Origin: Bacteroidota bacterium
GTDB lineage: Bacteria; Bacteroidota; Bacteroidia; B-17B0; Aurantibacillaceae
Assembly: GCA_016702705.1 (NCBI GenBank)
Contig: JADJDM010000006.1
Location: forward strand, 124,001 to 188,000
Length of the DNA: 64,000 bases
Reading direction: 5' to 3'
In this document: positions 8,730 to 18,441 of the stretch, piece after piece
Layout: each line of letters begins with the position of its first letter
Position numbering within the stretch: the first letter of the stretch is position 1
The notes under the pieces: generated by a model
Told to the model about the DNA's origin: nothing
Database searches by the model: none
Seen by the model: the letters and a program-made list of their open reading frames with translations, nothing else
Program-made: the position numbers and the translations under genes

Positions 8730-11691
8730 ATGAAAAAAATAGCTACTTTTTTATTTTCTCTTTCCCTCTATTTTGCTAACGCGCAAAGTGGAGAAATACT
8801 TCTAAGTGATAATTTCGTTGACGGCAGTGCTTGGAATGTTGAACAAGGTGATTTTATTGTTTCCAACAACATTGTAACTACCGAAGGCGGCAATGGAGAT
8901 ATGACATTTGCATTTAGAGATTTATCACGACCATTAACCAATGGAGATAAACTACAACTTACTTTTAAAAGCAATCAGGTTACTAATTTTTTTAACTACA
9001 GGCTGGGCAGGTGTAAGTTTTTATACCGGTGGCTCTAATGGAGATGAGGAAATTTATATAGGTTCTTTAGGTAATACACCTTCTTGGGGAATTGATGGCC
9101 CTGCTATGGGTGGACCAACTCAAATCAATTGGCCAAGTGCTGTTGCTGAAGTAAAATTCACCTACGATTACGACTCTGGAGATTGGACTTTGAAAATTGG
9201 AAATCAAACTGCAAATGGAAATATCAATTCCAACCTAGAATTAAGTACTGTAAGAATAGCAGCAGATATAAGTAATTACGCTGATATTGCTGTTTCAAAT
9301 TTAAATGTTGTTGTAAACAACGGTACTGATATACAAGCACTATCTACTTGCCCACCTTATACTTGGATTAATACAAATTCTTACAATAATAATACGTTTA
9401 TTCAAGTTCACACACTGCCAGGAGCAGCTATGGGTGGAGCTGATTCAATTGTTACATTAGATTTATCTTTTGCAACTACCTTTCCATTTGGAGAGGGAAC
9501 ACCTTCTAATCCATATCAGATTGCATCAAAAAGCGATTTAAAAATTTTATCAGAAAATTCTTGTTTTTGGGATAAGCACTTTATACAAACAGCAGACATT
9601 GAATTCATTTCTGATGATTTCCAATCTGGTGGTGATTTCGACAATGGAGGAGCTGGTTTTTTACCAATTGGAAATTTTACAAACCAATTTTTTGGAACCT
9701 ATAATGGAAATGAACACAAAATTATGAATTTGTTTATTAACTCCGCTGATCAAAATGTTGGGTTATTTGAATATTCAGGGACAAGTTCCAGTCGTTTCAG
9801 CACTTGGTTTTAACTCTCGGCTGTTATGGGGACTTATTGTAATGGAGTTTTGTGTGGAACTAATTTCGGTACTATAAGTACTTGCTACGCAACCGGTCAA
9901 ACAGATATAAATTATTTTAGTGGTGGATTGATTGGTAAATTAGCATCTACAGGTACAATTTCTAATTGTTATGCTAATGTTACTTTAAGCAATGACTTTT
10001 TAAGGCTTGGTTCGTCTTCTGTAAAAACAAAAGGAAATAATAATAGTAACGAAGTATAAAACTACTTTGGAAATGCAAACTAAAGCAACTTATACAAACG
10101 CTACTTGGGACTTTGTAGTTGAAACCGTTAACGGAATCAACGATATTTGGAAAATGAACTCTTGTACTAATAATGGTTATCCAGTATTTAGTTGGCAAGC
10201 ATTAAACCCTGCCTCTGAATCGTATAACTCAATATCTACATGCTCATCTGTTACCATTAATGGAAACACATATAATTCATCTCAAATAGTGATTGATACA
10301 TTAGTAGGACAAGCTGCATCTGGCTGTGATAGTATAGTTACTACCTATTTATATATATTGATCCCGATTACGCAGTTTACGGAAGTATAGATACAGTTTT
10401 ATGTTCAGGCCAAACCTTAACAGTTGGGACTTTTGTTCATACAATGTCGGGGCACAATACAGATACATTAACAAGTGTATCTGGTTGCGATAGTATAATT
10501 GATGTTCTTGTAACAATTTTTTCATCTACTTTGCCTTCTCTTGAAGTAAAAGAATTACCAACATTAAATATCGCCACTGGTGGAACTGCCAGTGCGAGTG
10601 ATACTTATTCTTCTAATGACCCTATAGATGCATTTGATGGTGATTATGACATTTTAGGATGGGGTAGCGAAGGAAATGGATTCCCATCTTGGTTAGAATA
10701 TGATTATGGTAGTGGTAATGGAAAAATTGTAAAAGGATATTCATTTTACTGTTCATCCAATATGACAGGAGGTTGGTCAGGTTCTGATTATGACCCGAGT
10801 GAATGGAATTTTCAGGTTTTGATGGTACTAATTGGGTAAACTTAGATACTGTGGTTGATTTAAATCAACACAAGATATATGGAATAATTACGTGATAAAT
10901 AATAATGTAACTTATGACAAATACAGAATGTATATTACTAATTCTTTAGATGGAGATTACGCTATGGTAACTGAATTAAAGTTTTTGGTAATTGATTCAT
11001 GTGCTAATAAATCATTTATTATTGTTCCTAATGATGTTGCAAAAGATTCTATTGTTTCTTACCAATGGGAAGTTAATGGAGTTGCAACAGGTACAAGCGT
11101 GGGAGCGCTTGATCTTGCAAATTTTGAATTAGGCGATACAGTAAGATGTAACATTGTAATTAGTAATACTTGTGCTACATCAACAACTGGTTCTAATTAC
11201 ACAATTATCCAAGCAGGAAACGCTACTGCTATCGCTACTATTAATAGCGAGATGCTCACTGCACATCCTGCGGGTGCTACTTATCAATGGTTTAATTGCG
11301 ATAGTAATTCTCAATTGCTGGCGAAACAAATCAAACATACACCGCCACTGCTAATGGAAACTTTTCAGTTATTGTAACATCAGGTACTTGTTCTGTTGAT
11401 ACATCTGATTGTATTTCTGTAAACTCAATTGGACTTACTAATACATCATTCTCATCTTCAATTAAAGTATTCCCTAATCCTAACAATGGTAATTTTACAA
11501 TTGATTTAGGCTCGATTGAAGAAAGCGTATCAGTTAAAATTACTGATGTTTTAGGAAAACAAATATCAGTAGAGAATTTTTCACGCAGCAAAAATTTAAA
11601 TATCAATTTAAATGAGCCTGCAGGTGTGTACTTTGTTACAATTACTAATAAAGATAACAAATTTGCAAGGATTAAAGTTGTGAAACAATAG
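8730..11691 (+). pseudogene. Large T9SS-secreted GLUG-repeat protein, frame broken at about nine sites
   Basis: A Sec signal peptide (MKKIATFLFSLSLYFANAQS) opens a reading frame that continues to a type A T9SS sorting domain ending ARIKVVKQ at 11691, with the PNP box KVFPNPNNGNF near 11468. In between are GLUG-type repeats (GTISTCYATG, GTISNCYANV) and beta-rich repeats with GCDSIV motifs. The frame shifts near 8987-8993 (T7 run), 9792, 9815, 10078, 10367, 10814, 10870 and 11314, with an in-frame TAA at 10057. Most are undone by adding one base. Intact, the product would be a surface or secreted adhesin-like protein of roughly 980 residues. Either a real pseudogene or a badly called stretch. 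Confidence 0.75.
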
Positions 11692-11712
11692 TAATAGAAA
11701 TTCAATTCAATG

Positions 11713-11740
11713 TAAAAGGCACGCTAAAGCGTGCCTCTTT
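11713..11740 (+). terminator. Rho-independent terminator after the GLUG protein gene
   Basis: Perfect 8-base stem AGGCACGC (11717-11724) and GCGTGCCT (11729-11736) around a TAAA loop, preceded by an A run and followed by CTTT, 22 bases after the stop. Confidence 0.75.
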
Positions 11741-11844
11741 ATCTCCTCCACTATCGATAATCAATAACTAAATTCACTATTTGATAAATAAACAATTTTG
11801 GTTTAATTCACATTTTTTCATCACAAATACCCTAAATTTACTTC

Positions 11845-12612
11845 ATGAAAAAAATCACGCTACTTAGTCTATTCGTTTTAACATTATTAAGTCCGATCAC
11901 AAGTTTTGCTTGGGGAAAAACGGGGCATCAAATTGTAGCAAAAATTGCAAAAGCGCATTTAGAGCCGGGCGTGTTAGATTCGGTGCAAAAGTATTTAGGT
12001 ACTATGAGTTTTGAAGATGCTTCTACCTGGATGGATGATGTTAGAAAAGATACGAGCTTAAAATTTATGAAACCTTGGCATTACGTAAATGTGGAGAAAG
12101 ATAAAACTTATGTAAAAAACAACGAACCAAATATTATTAACGAATTAGAAATTGTAATTGCCGATTTAAAAAACAGAAAAGGCAGAAAGACTGAAGACAT
12201 TAACTTTGCACTCAAACAATTATTTCATTTAGTTGGAGATTTGCACCAGCCACTACATGCAGGTTACGGAATTGATAAAGGTGGGAACGACATAAATGTA
12301 AAACATGAGGGAAAAGATAACAACTTACACTGGGCTTGGGATTCGGAAATTATAAAAAGCAAAAACATCACTTACGAACAGGTAGAAGCAAAAACAGGAA
12401 AGCTTTCAAGTAAAAAGTTAAAAGGAATTCAAAAAATAGATGTATTGGCTTGGATGAATGAATCTAGAAGTTACCTAACAAAAATATACAAGTTCAAAAA
12501 CAATGAACTCGACCAAAAATACATGGACAAAAACGCAAAGATTATTGAGAAACAATTAATGCTTGGCGGTTTACGTTTAGCGGCAGTATTAAACGATTCA
12601 TTTAGAAAGTAA
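11845..12612 (+). CDS. S1/P1-family zinc nuclease, secreted
   Basis: A 255-residue protein with a signal peptide cleaved before Trp23, which supplies the N-terminal zinc ligand typical of the family (AWGKTGHQ). The other ligands are visible: His28, Asp64/65 in STWMDDV, His79 in KPWHYVN, His128 and Asp132 in LFHLVGDLHQPLH, His138, His162 and Asp166 in LHWAWDSE. These enzymes cut single-stranded DNA and RNA with a tri-zinc centre and in Bacteroidota act in the periplasm or outside, probably in nutrient scavenging. One base separates its stop from the VF530 gene, so the two are cotranscribed. Confidence 0.92.
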   Translation: MKKITLLSLFVLTLLSPITSFAWGKTGHQIVAKIAKAHLEPGVLDSVQKYLGTMSFEDASTWMDDVRKDTSLKFMKPWHYVNVEKDKTYVKNNEPNIINELEIVIADLKNRKGRKTEDINFALKQLFHLVGDLHQPLHAGYGIDKGGNDINVKHEGKDNNLHWAWDSEIIKSKNITYEQVEAKTGKLSSKKLKGIQKIDVLAWMNESRSYLTKIYKFKNNELDQKYMDKNAKIIEKQLMLGGLRLAAVLNDSFRK

Positions 12613-12613
12613 A

Positions 12614-12835
12614 ATGGAACAAAAGCAAAAAGATCCATTGCACGGTGTAACATTAGCAATGATTGTTACATTTCTGCAAGAAAAATATGGTTGGGAAGAA
12701 TTGGATAATAGAATCAAAATCAATTGTTTCTCGGTAAACCCAAGTATTAAATCGAGTTTAACTTTTCTACGTAAAACTCCTTGGGCTCGCAAAAAAGTAG
12801 AAGACTTATATTTAGAAACAATTTCAAAAACATAA
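12614..12835 (+). CDS. VF530 (DUF2132) family small DNA-binding-like protein
   Basis: A 73-residue protein that matches the VF530 family along its full length: DPLHGVTLAMIVTFLQEKYG, then WEELDNRIKINCFSVNPSIK and the ending FLRKTPWARKKVEDLYL. The family has a small helical fold compared to DNA-binding proteins; its function is not known. It begins one base after the nuclease stop and is followed three bases later by the NTF2-like gene, which implies an operon of three. Confidence 0.88.
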   Translation: MEQKQKDPLHGVTLAMIVTFLQEKYGWEELDNRIKINCFSVNPSIKSSLTFLRKTPWARKKVEDLYLETISKT

Positions 12836-12838
12836 TTC

Positions 12839-13326
12839 ATGAAGAACTTAAACTAACATTACTCTTATTGGGTTTGTTGCCATTAACATCACTTGCTCAA
12901 AAAAACAAGAAAGATAGTCTGTTAAAAAACGAAATCAACTTGTTTATGGATAACTGGCATTTGTTTGCAACAAATGCCGACACTCTCTTTTTTGAAATGA
13001 TGGCTCCAAACGGAGTTTATATTGGAACAGATAAAACCGAAATTTGGAAAAGAGATGAATTTAAAAAATGGGCAATGCCTTTTTTCAAAAGAAAATCTGC
13101 TTGGGATTTTAAAGCTATCAAACGCAACATTTATTTTTCGGATGATAAAAAGTATGCTTGGTTTGATGAGCAACTAGATACTTGGATGGGAGTTTGTCAA
13201 TCATCAGGAGTTTTAAAACGTAAAGGGAAAACTTGGCAAATAGAACATTACCAGCTTTCGGTAACCTTGCCTAATGATGTTACAAAAGATTTTATTAAAC
13301 TCGTTAAAGATTACGAAAAGAAATAA
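12839..13326 (+). CDS. Secreted NTF2/SnoaL-like protein, frameshift at codon 3
   Basis: ATG at 12839 is followed within eight bases by a frame break: adding one A in GAAC (12842-12845) gives a normal signal peptide, MKKLKLTLLLLGLLPLTSLA. The rest, about 160 residues, is a cystatin-like NTF2 fold of the SnoaL/DUF4440 type (INLFMDNWHLFATNADTLFF, GVYIGTDKTEIW, the ending GKTWQIEHYQLSVTLPND). Such domains bind small ligands or act as isomerase-like enzymes; here an exported protein of unknown ligand. It is the third gene after the S1/P1 nuclease and ends by overlapping the tail of the convergent T9SS cargo gene. Confidence 0.75.
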
Positions 13327-15797
13327 TAACAAAGACAAGAGCGGCTACTCAAAAAGTAGCCACTTTTGTCAAATGAAACATTTATTTTATCCTTAGTTGG
13401 ATTAGGGTAGACAGAAAATTTATTTTCATACACTTTTGTTGAAGCATAAATCCCAACATAATTGGTATTAATATAAATACTTGCTGAATCAGCAAAATAA
13501 TTATTTTGCGCACTAGAATCAGCTGCAGATATTGTAATTTCTCTAGTTGAATCCATTGGTAAGTTTGGAATATCAACATAAATTTTATACCCACCAATTG
13601 GCAAATTTTCAAACGCATAAAAACCGGAGTCATTAGATGTTGTACGTGCTTGAATTCCACCACCAGGATTTCTTCCCAACTTAACATCAATACCTTTTAA
13701 TGGTCCACCCGGAGAAAATGGTAATAGTGGGCCTTGAATTCCTGGCCCATAGCGTCCATTTGCAAAATTAAAACCTTCAGAAATATACCCTGAAATAGCT
13801 CCAGGTCCTGTTGTTATTGGAGTTTCTAAAACTTCAATATCAGCACTTGCATTAACTAAACATCCATGATTTAAAACTAAAGAAGAATCCCATTGAAAAG
13901 TATTTCCATTGTATGTTGGAATTGACAATGGATAAACTGCTGTATCCAAAATTGCCTTAATTAAATAATTACCACTATCTAATCCTGCAAAAGTGTAATC
14001 ACCCACACCATCAATTGGCGAAATTGCCATTGTATCTCCACCAGCAGTTCCTGGTTGATATTTAAAGGCATAAACTAATCCTGAACCAAGAGCCACAGAA
14101 GGCACTATAGCTGTTGAAATATGACCCGATACATCTGTACTAGGTGTTACAAAAGTTAATAATGCACCAGGATTAACAGTACATCCATTTGCATCAACAA
14201 TGGTAATGGTGAAATTTTGTGATGTATTAGCAATATGAGTTGGATTTGCAACAGTGTAGGTATTAAAACCACTGAACCAGTTAAAAGAATATGGTGCAGT
14301 TCCTCCTGTTGGATAAACATAATCTGCCAAATGAAGTTCGGTTCCTTCACAAATAGTTAATGAACTACCATAACCATTAACTGATAAAACAGGGACTACA
14401 GTTCTTGTAAATGAAATTGAATCTCTTAACAATAAATCAGGTGAATAGGCTACCAAAGCAAATGTGTAAGTATGTACAACCGAATAAGTAAATGAAGGAT
14501 TAGGTTGTGTGCTGTATGGAGCGCCATCAACATACCATTGATACGTATTAGCGCCTGTAGATGTATTAGTAAAACTCTCCACTAATGTTTGACAAACAGT
14601 TGAAGTTCCTATAGATCCTGTATATGATGCGGTTGGAAATTGTAAACGATAAATTTGTCCACCCAACCCATTCGTATGTTCTCCACCGCAATATAGAAAA
14701 TCATCCTTTGCTGTAAAACTCCATCTCCCACCATAATTAAATTGGTCATAAAAAGCTGAAGGAGAAGATTGAGTAAAATTAACTCCATCATCAGATCTAA
14801 AAACGATTGTGCTTGATGGCATACCCGAGATATGATTGTTTTGATTCATTAGTCGGTTTGTTGGAAAGTTACCTTCCTGAGCCGTACACTCAACCCACAT
14901 CTTTCCCTTAAATGAAAATATTTTATTAATCGAATACATATTTCCTCCTCCAAAACCAAAACCATCTGCGGTTATTGTGGTCCAATCATTTTGTGAATTA
15001 TATTTAAATAATTGTCCACCATTACCAAAATTTGAAGCCCCAACATAAAGCGAACCATTAAAAACTCCGAATGAATTAAAACTTGTACCTACGTCAATTA
15101 TCCCAGGTAATGTGTGCGCGCGAATTGTATCAGAACCATTGGTTTGTTTATACACAAAGGACTCCATCGTAAAACTATTGAAGATATTTGTAAAGATTGT
15201 ATCGTTATAAACAAAAGCATCCCAAACACCATATACTTGTGTTGAGAAAGTATATACAAGCGACCAGTTAGCTGCATTTTTTGGAGATTTCCAAATTTGA
15301 TATGGAACCGTATTATTATAGTTGCCAATTACAATGTAAACCGAATCTGAACCACCTCCTTGAGAATAGAAAAACATTTTAGAAAGGATGTTGTAATTAG
15401 AACCCCATGGTGGTGTACCACCACTCATTCCTGTCCAAGTGGTTCCATTATGTCTGTATATACTAACTCCATTTTGCCAGTTTGCAACGCCAACAAAAAG
15501 TTGATTGGTTATTGTATCAACTACTAATTGCTCAATAATTGTATCTCCAGTATTTGCTGATGCTGGATAAGTTGTAGATGTCCAATCATTCATGTCACCA
15601 GTAGAAGACACATAAATATCTGGTGGACCGCTGGTTTGACTAACTGTTCCAGCATAAATTTTATTATTATAAGTGGCAAGTGGTTTAATTACATTTGAAG
15701 TTCCAAAACCATCAACCACAACCGAATCCCAATTATTTAATTGAGCAAATTGGTTTAATGAAAATAATAAAGCTAGTAAAAGGTAAATCTTTTTCAT
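13311..15797 (-). CDS. Large T9SS cargo protein with beta-propeller, PKD and SdrD-B-like domains, sorting domain cut short
   Basis: 828 residues with a Sec signal peptide (LLLALLFSLNQFAQ). The first 380 residues contain propeller-like repeats. A PKD-like domain follows (ANTYQWYVDGAP, VVHTYTFALVAYSP), and residues about 560-790 hold two SdrD B/carboxypeptidase-regulatory-like repeats (GDYTFAGLDSGNYLIKA and GFYAFENLPIGGYKIYV). The C-terminus starts a type A sorting domain (FSVYPNPTKDKINVSF) but stops about 20 residues later, whereas such domains need some 70-80. The last codons run through a terminator hairpin, as if the end of the sorting domain had been deleted. Exported surface protein of unknown target; correct secretion is doubtful as it stands. 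Confidence 0.75.
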   Translation of the reverse strand: MKKIYLLLALLFSLNQFAQLNNWDSVVVDGFGTSNVIKPLATYNNKIYAGTVSQTSGPPDIYVSSTGDMNDWTSTTYPASANTGDTIIEQLVVDTITNQLFVGVANWQNGVSIYRHNGTTWTGMSGGTPPWGSNYNILSKMFFYSQGGGSDSVYIVIGNYNNTVPYQIWKSPKNAANWSLVYTFSTQVYGVWDAFVYNDTIFTNIFNSFTMESFVYKQTNGSDTIRAHTLPGIIDVGTSFNSFGVFNGSLYVGASNFGNGGQLFKYNSQNDWTTITADGFGFGGGNMYSINKIFSFKGKMWVECTAQEGNFPTNRLMNQNNHISGMPSSTIVFRSDDGVNFTQSSPSAFYDQFNYGGRWSFTAKDDFLYCGGEHTNGLGGQIYRLQFPTASYTGSIGTSTVCQTLVESFTNTSTGANTYQWYVDGAPYSTQPNPSFTYSVVHTYTFALVAYSPDLLLRDSISFTRTVVPVLSVNGYGSSLTICEGTELHLADYVYPTGGTAPYSFNWFSGFNTYTVANPTHIANTSQNFTITIVDANGCTVNPGALLTFVTPSTDVSGHISTAIVPSVALGSGLVYAFKYQPGTAGGDTMAISPIDGVGDYTFAGLDSGNYLIKAILDTAVYPLSIPTYNGNTFQWDSSLVLNHGCLVNASADIEVLETPITTGPGAISGYISEGFNFANGRYGPGIQGPLLPFSPGGPLKGIDVKLGRNPGGGIQARTTSNDSGFYAFENLPIGGYKIYVDIPNLPMDSTREITISAADSSAQNNYFADSASIYINTNYVGIYASTKVYENKFSVYPNPTKDKINVSFDKSGYFLSSRSCLCYYFFS
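13341..13370. terminator. Hairpin terminator inside the overlap of two convergent genes
   Basis: GCGGCTACT (13341-13349) can pair with AGTAGCCAC (13355-13363). One C-A mismatch on the + strand becomes a G-U pair in reverse-strand RNA. It lies after the NTF2-like gene and within the final codons of the reverse-strand cargo gene, which is unusual. Confidence 0.5.
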
Positions 15798-15884
15798 TCA
15801 AAATATATTTAGAGAATAAATATATTAATTTAGATTAAATAGAAATGTTAATTTGAGATTAAACTTAATTGCATTTAGTTTACG

Positions 15885-18413
15885 TTACAAATTATCAAAC
15901 CAAGAACGTTGGCGAGGGATGCGAACATCGCGTAAAGAAGCAGTTTTAAGATTAATACCAATTGTATAGCGTTTATTAAATCCGAAAGGTACCCAATCTA
16001 TTTTAGCTTCCCAGCAGCGTAAATCACGATATACGTTAAACGAAGTATAACTTATATTACGCGTTGTAAAATCATAACCACTATTAAATCCAACTTTCCA
16101 TTTTTTAGTTACATCAAGGCTTCCATTAAAATTAAATTGTTGATTGGGTTTATTAGGAATGTTTTTTTCGGCAAGTACTTCATTATAATTTTTAATAAAA
16201 ATAATATTGTACGAAACATTAAAACTCCAATTACCTGTAGCAACAGCACCTGCTTTTGAAAACACTTGTGGGTTAAACCCTGCATTTAAAGCAACTTGTG
16301 AGCTTACGTAACGCAACAACTTGCCTGTTTGGTCTTGGTAAGAAATATTTTTTCTTACACCCAAGCTATCAGTTCCAAATACATCGAAGACACTTCCTCC
16401 CATTAAATCAATGTTTTTCCAAATGCGGGTTCGAGCGGTAACATTAATTAAACTCCAATTTAACTCCTTAGCCGCAACGTTGTATGAACCATTAATACTC
16501 AAGTTTTGAAGCAACACTACTTTTTTATCTACAAAACCACTATCTGTTTTCTGGCGAATTTTTGCTTCGATATTATTACTTAAACCATAGGTTAAAAATC
16601 CACCTTCATCACCTATTGGTCCACCATAAATTCCATTTTCAAATATTGAATATGAACGACGATTTCCCAGTGTATCCGTTTGAACCATTTTATAAAAACC
16701 TAATTTATCCGTTTTCAAATTTGGATGATAGGTGAAACCAACTGTAGGAATCATAAAATGACGAATTTGTTTTAAACGTTTTGTTTTAAAATAATAATCG
16801 CCAAATACTTTTGTTGTTAGGTTAGTTGAGAAATTAACGTCAAATCCTGTTTTAAATCCTTGAAGCGTATCCTTAATAATTGAATCGTTTAAATTATCAT
16901 AACGATACTCAGTTGAATTAAGATAATTAACTGCACTTAAATTAATTGCAGGTGTTAAAGTGAAGTATTTGAATAGATTTAAATTAGTACTAATTGGAAT
17001 GGTATGCCTAACACCGTACTGAATATTTTCTAAACTTTGTTGCTTAAAAAACAATGTATCTTTTTCGCGTAAAAAACTTTTTGCTTCGGCAGTATAACTA
17101 ATACCAATTTTATCTAAGAAATTTTGTTTGCTGCGAGTTTCGTTTTTAAAAGGAAAAAAACGCATCGTATTAAATGTTAGCTCAGGAAAACTAATTTCCA
17201 TATCATGAGTGACCGTATTTTGATTGTGCCTTGCATTAACTGAAATAGCTGAGTTTTTAAATGTATAACCATAACTAATATTAGAGTAAAAAGTGTTAGT
17301 TAAATATTGTGCCGAGTTTTGCGGGTTGTATTTATTATTAAAAGCACTTTGCACATTTACATTGGCACTAAAGCGCTCTTTTGGATTTCGTTTTGCATCT
17401 TGAAAATGACTCCACATTATGGAGAAATTATTTAATTTTTGATAGCCAAGTGTAGCATTTTGTTCAAATGGAATTTCTTTTTCTCCTAAGATAATTCGTT
17501 TGTAAACTAAGTTCAATGCTCCCGAATGTTTGTATCTAACATAATATCGATTAGTTGTTTTTAGCGCCCAAGAACCAGCAGAATAAATATCTCCTCGAAT
17601 TTCCATATCTGTTTTACTATTTATTGGAAAATAAAAACCAGCGTTCTCTAAATAAAATCCTTGGTTTGGTGATTGCCCAAAACTTGGAATAATAATTCCT
17701 GATTTAGATTTATTCTTCACATTCGGGAAATAACCAAAAGGCAAGCCAATTGGTGTTTTCATTCCGGCAATCTCTACAAACAAAGGTCCGGTTACAATTT
17801 TATCATCGGGTATTACTTTTACTTTTGTAGCACGAAAATAAAAAACTGCGTCTTCGTACTCACAAGGAATACATTTTGCGTTTCTAATTAATAAAACATT
17901 ATTCGAATCCTTTTTAATTGCTTCACCATAAATAAGTAAATCTGACTGTTCGGTTAACACACCATAAATTTTACCTTTTTTAGTTTTGGTATTGTAAACA
18001 ATTTTTTCGCAGCGCATTTCGCTCTCACCATCTTTAAATTGCGGTAAGCCAACCATATTTCCGGCACTATCTTTAATACCTGATGCTGAAACAAGATTGT
18101 TTTTGTTGTCAATTTCAATATAGCCAGCTTTTAGTGTTTTTCCCGAAAACTCAACATAGGCTTCGCCAAAAAGGAATATTTTTTGGTTCTTTACTTCAAA
18201 ACGTATCGAATCTCTGGCATTATACTTGATTTCCTCCTCAATCACATCACCACTCAATGTATCAACCCTATTACGAAGTGAATCTTGAGCAAAGGAAAAA
18301 CAATAAAATAGCATGAATGCAGTTATTAACAATAACCGATTGAAAAGTAATGATATACAAGGCTGTTGCCTCACTGCTTCGTGTTTATTTTTGTTTGGGT
18401 ATATAAACTTCAA
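15885..18413 (-). CDS. lptD: LPS-assembly outer-membrane protein LptD
   Basis: 842 residues. A signal anchor near residues 22-42 (LLFNRLLLITAFMLFYCFSF) is followed by an LptA/OstA-like jellyroll (residues about 60-200: KIFLFGEAYVEFSGKTLKAG, CEKIVYNTKTKKGKIYGV) and a long beta-barrel with conserved PIGLPFGYFPN and SGIIIPSFG. LptD with LptE inserts lipopolysaccharide into the outer leaflet. The Bacteroidota form is of this length and ends in barrel strands. It is divergent from the amidase gene with only 28 bases between, a pairing I recall as common in this phylum. Frame intact. Confidence 0.9.
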   Translation of the reverse strand: MKFIYPNKNKHEAVRQQPCISLLFNRLLLITAFMLFYCFSFAQDSLRNRVDTLSGDVIEEEIKYNARDSIRFEVKNQKIFLFGEAYVEFSGKTLKAGYIEIDNKNNLVSASGIKDSAGNMVGLPQFKDGESEMRCEKIVYNTKTKKGKIYGVLTEQSDLLIYGEAIKKDSNNVLLIRNAKCIPCEYEDAVFYFRATKVKVIPDDKIVTGPLFVEIAGMKTPIGLPFGYFPNVKNKSKSGIIIPSFGQSPNQGFYLENAGFYFPINSKTDMEIRGDIYSAGSWALKTTNRYYVRYKHSGALNLVYKRIILGEKEIPFEQNATLGYQKLNNFSIMWSHFQDAKRNPKERFSANVNVQSAFNNKYNPQNSAQYLTNTFYSNISYGYTFKNSAISVNARHNQNTVTHDMEISFPELTFNTMRFFPFKNETRSKQNFLDKIGISYTAEAKSFLREKDTLFFKQQSLENIQYGVRHTIPISTNLNLFKYFTLTPAINLSAVNYLNSTEYRYDNLNDSIIKDTLQGFKTGFDVNFSTNLTTKVFGDYYFKTKRLKQIRHFMIPTVGFTYHPNLKTDKLGFYKMVQTDTLGNRRSYSIFENGIYGGPIGDEGGFLTYGLSNNIEAKIRQKTDSGFVDKKVVLLQNLSINGSYNVAAKELNWSLINVTARTRIWKNIDLMGGSVFDVFGTDSLGVRKNISYQDQTGKLLRYVSSQVALNAGFNPQVFSKAGAVATGNWSFNVSYNIIFIKNYNEVLAEKNIPNKPNQQFNFNGSLDVTKKWKVGFNSGYDFTTRNISYTSFNVYRDLRCWEAKIDWVPFGFNKRYTIGINLKTASLRDVRIPRQRSWFDNL

Positions 18414-18441
18414 AACTACGTAAAATACTCCATTTTAGTAT

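Noticed and set aside
12781..12838. ATG at 12781 as the start of the NTF2-like protein
   Set aside because: It lies inside the VF530 gene in another frame; a one-base correction at 12842 gives a proper start and signal peptide at 12839.
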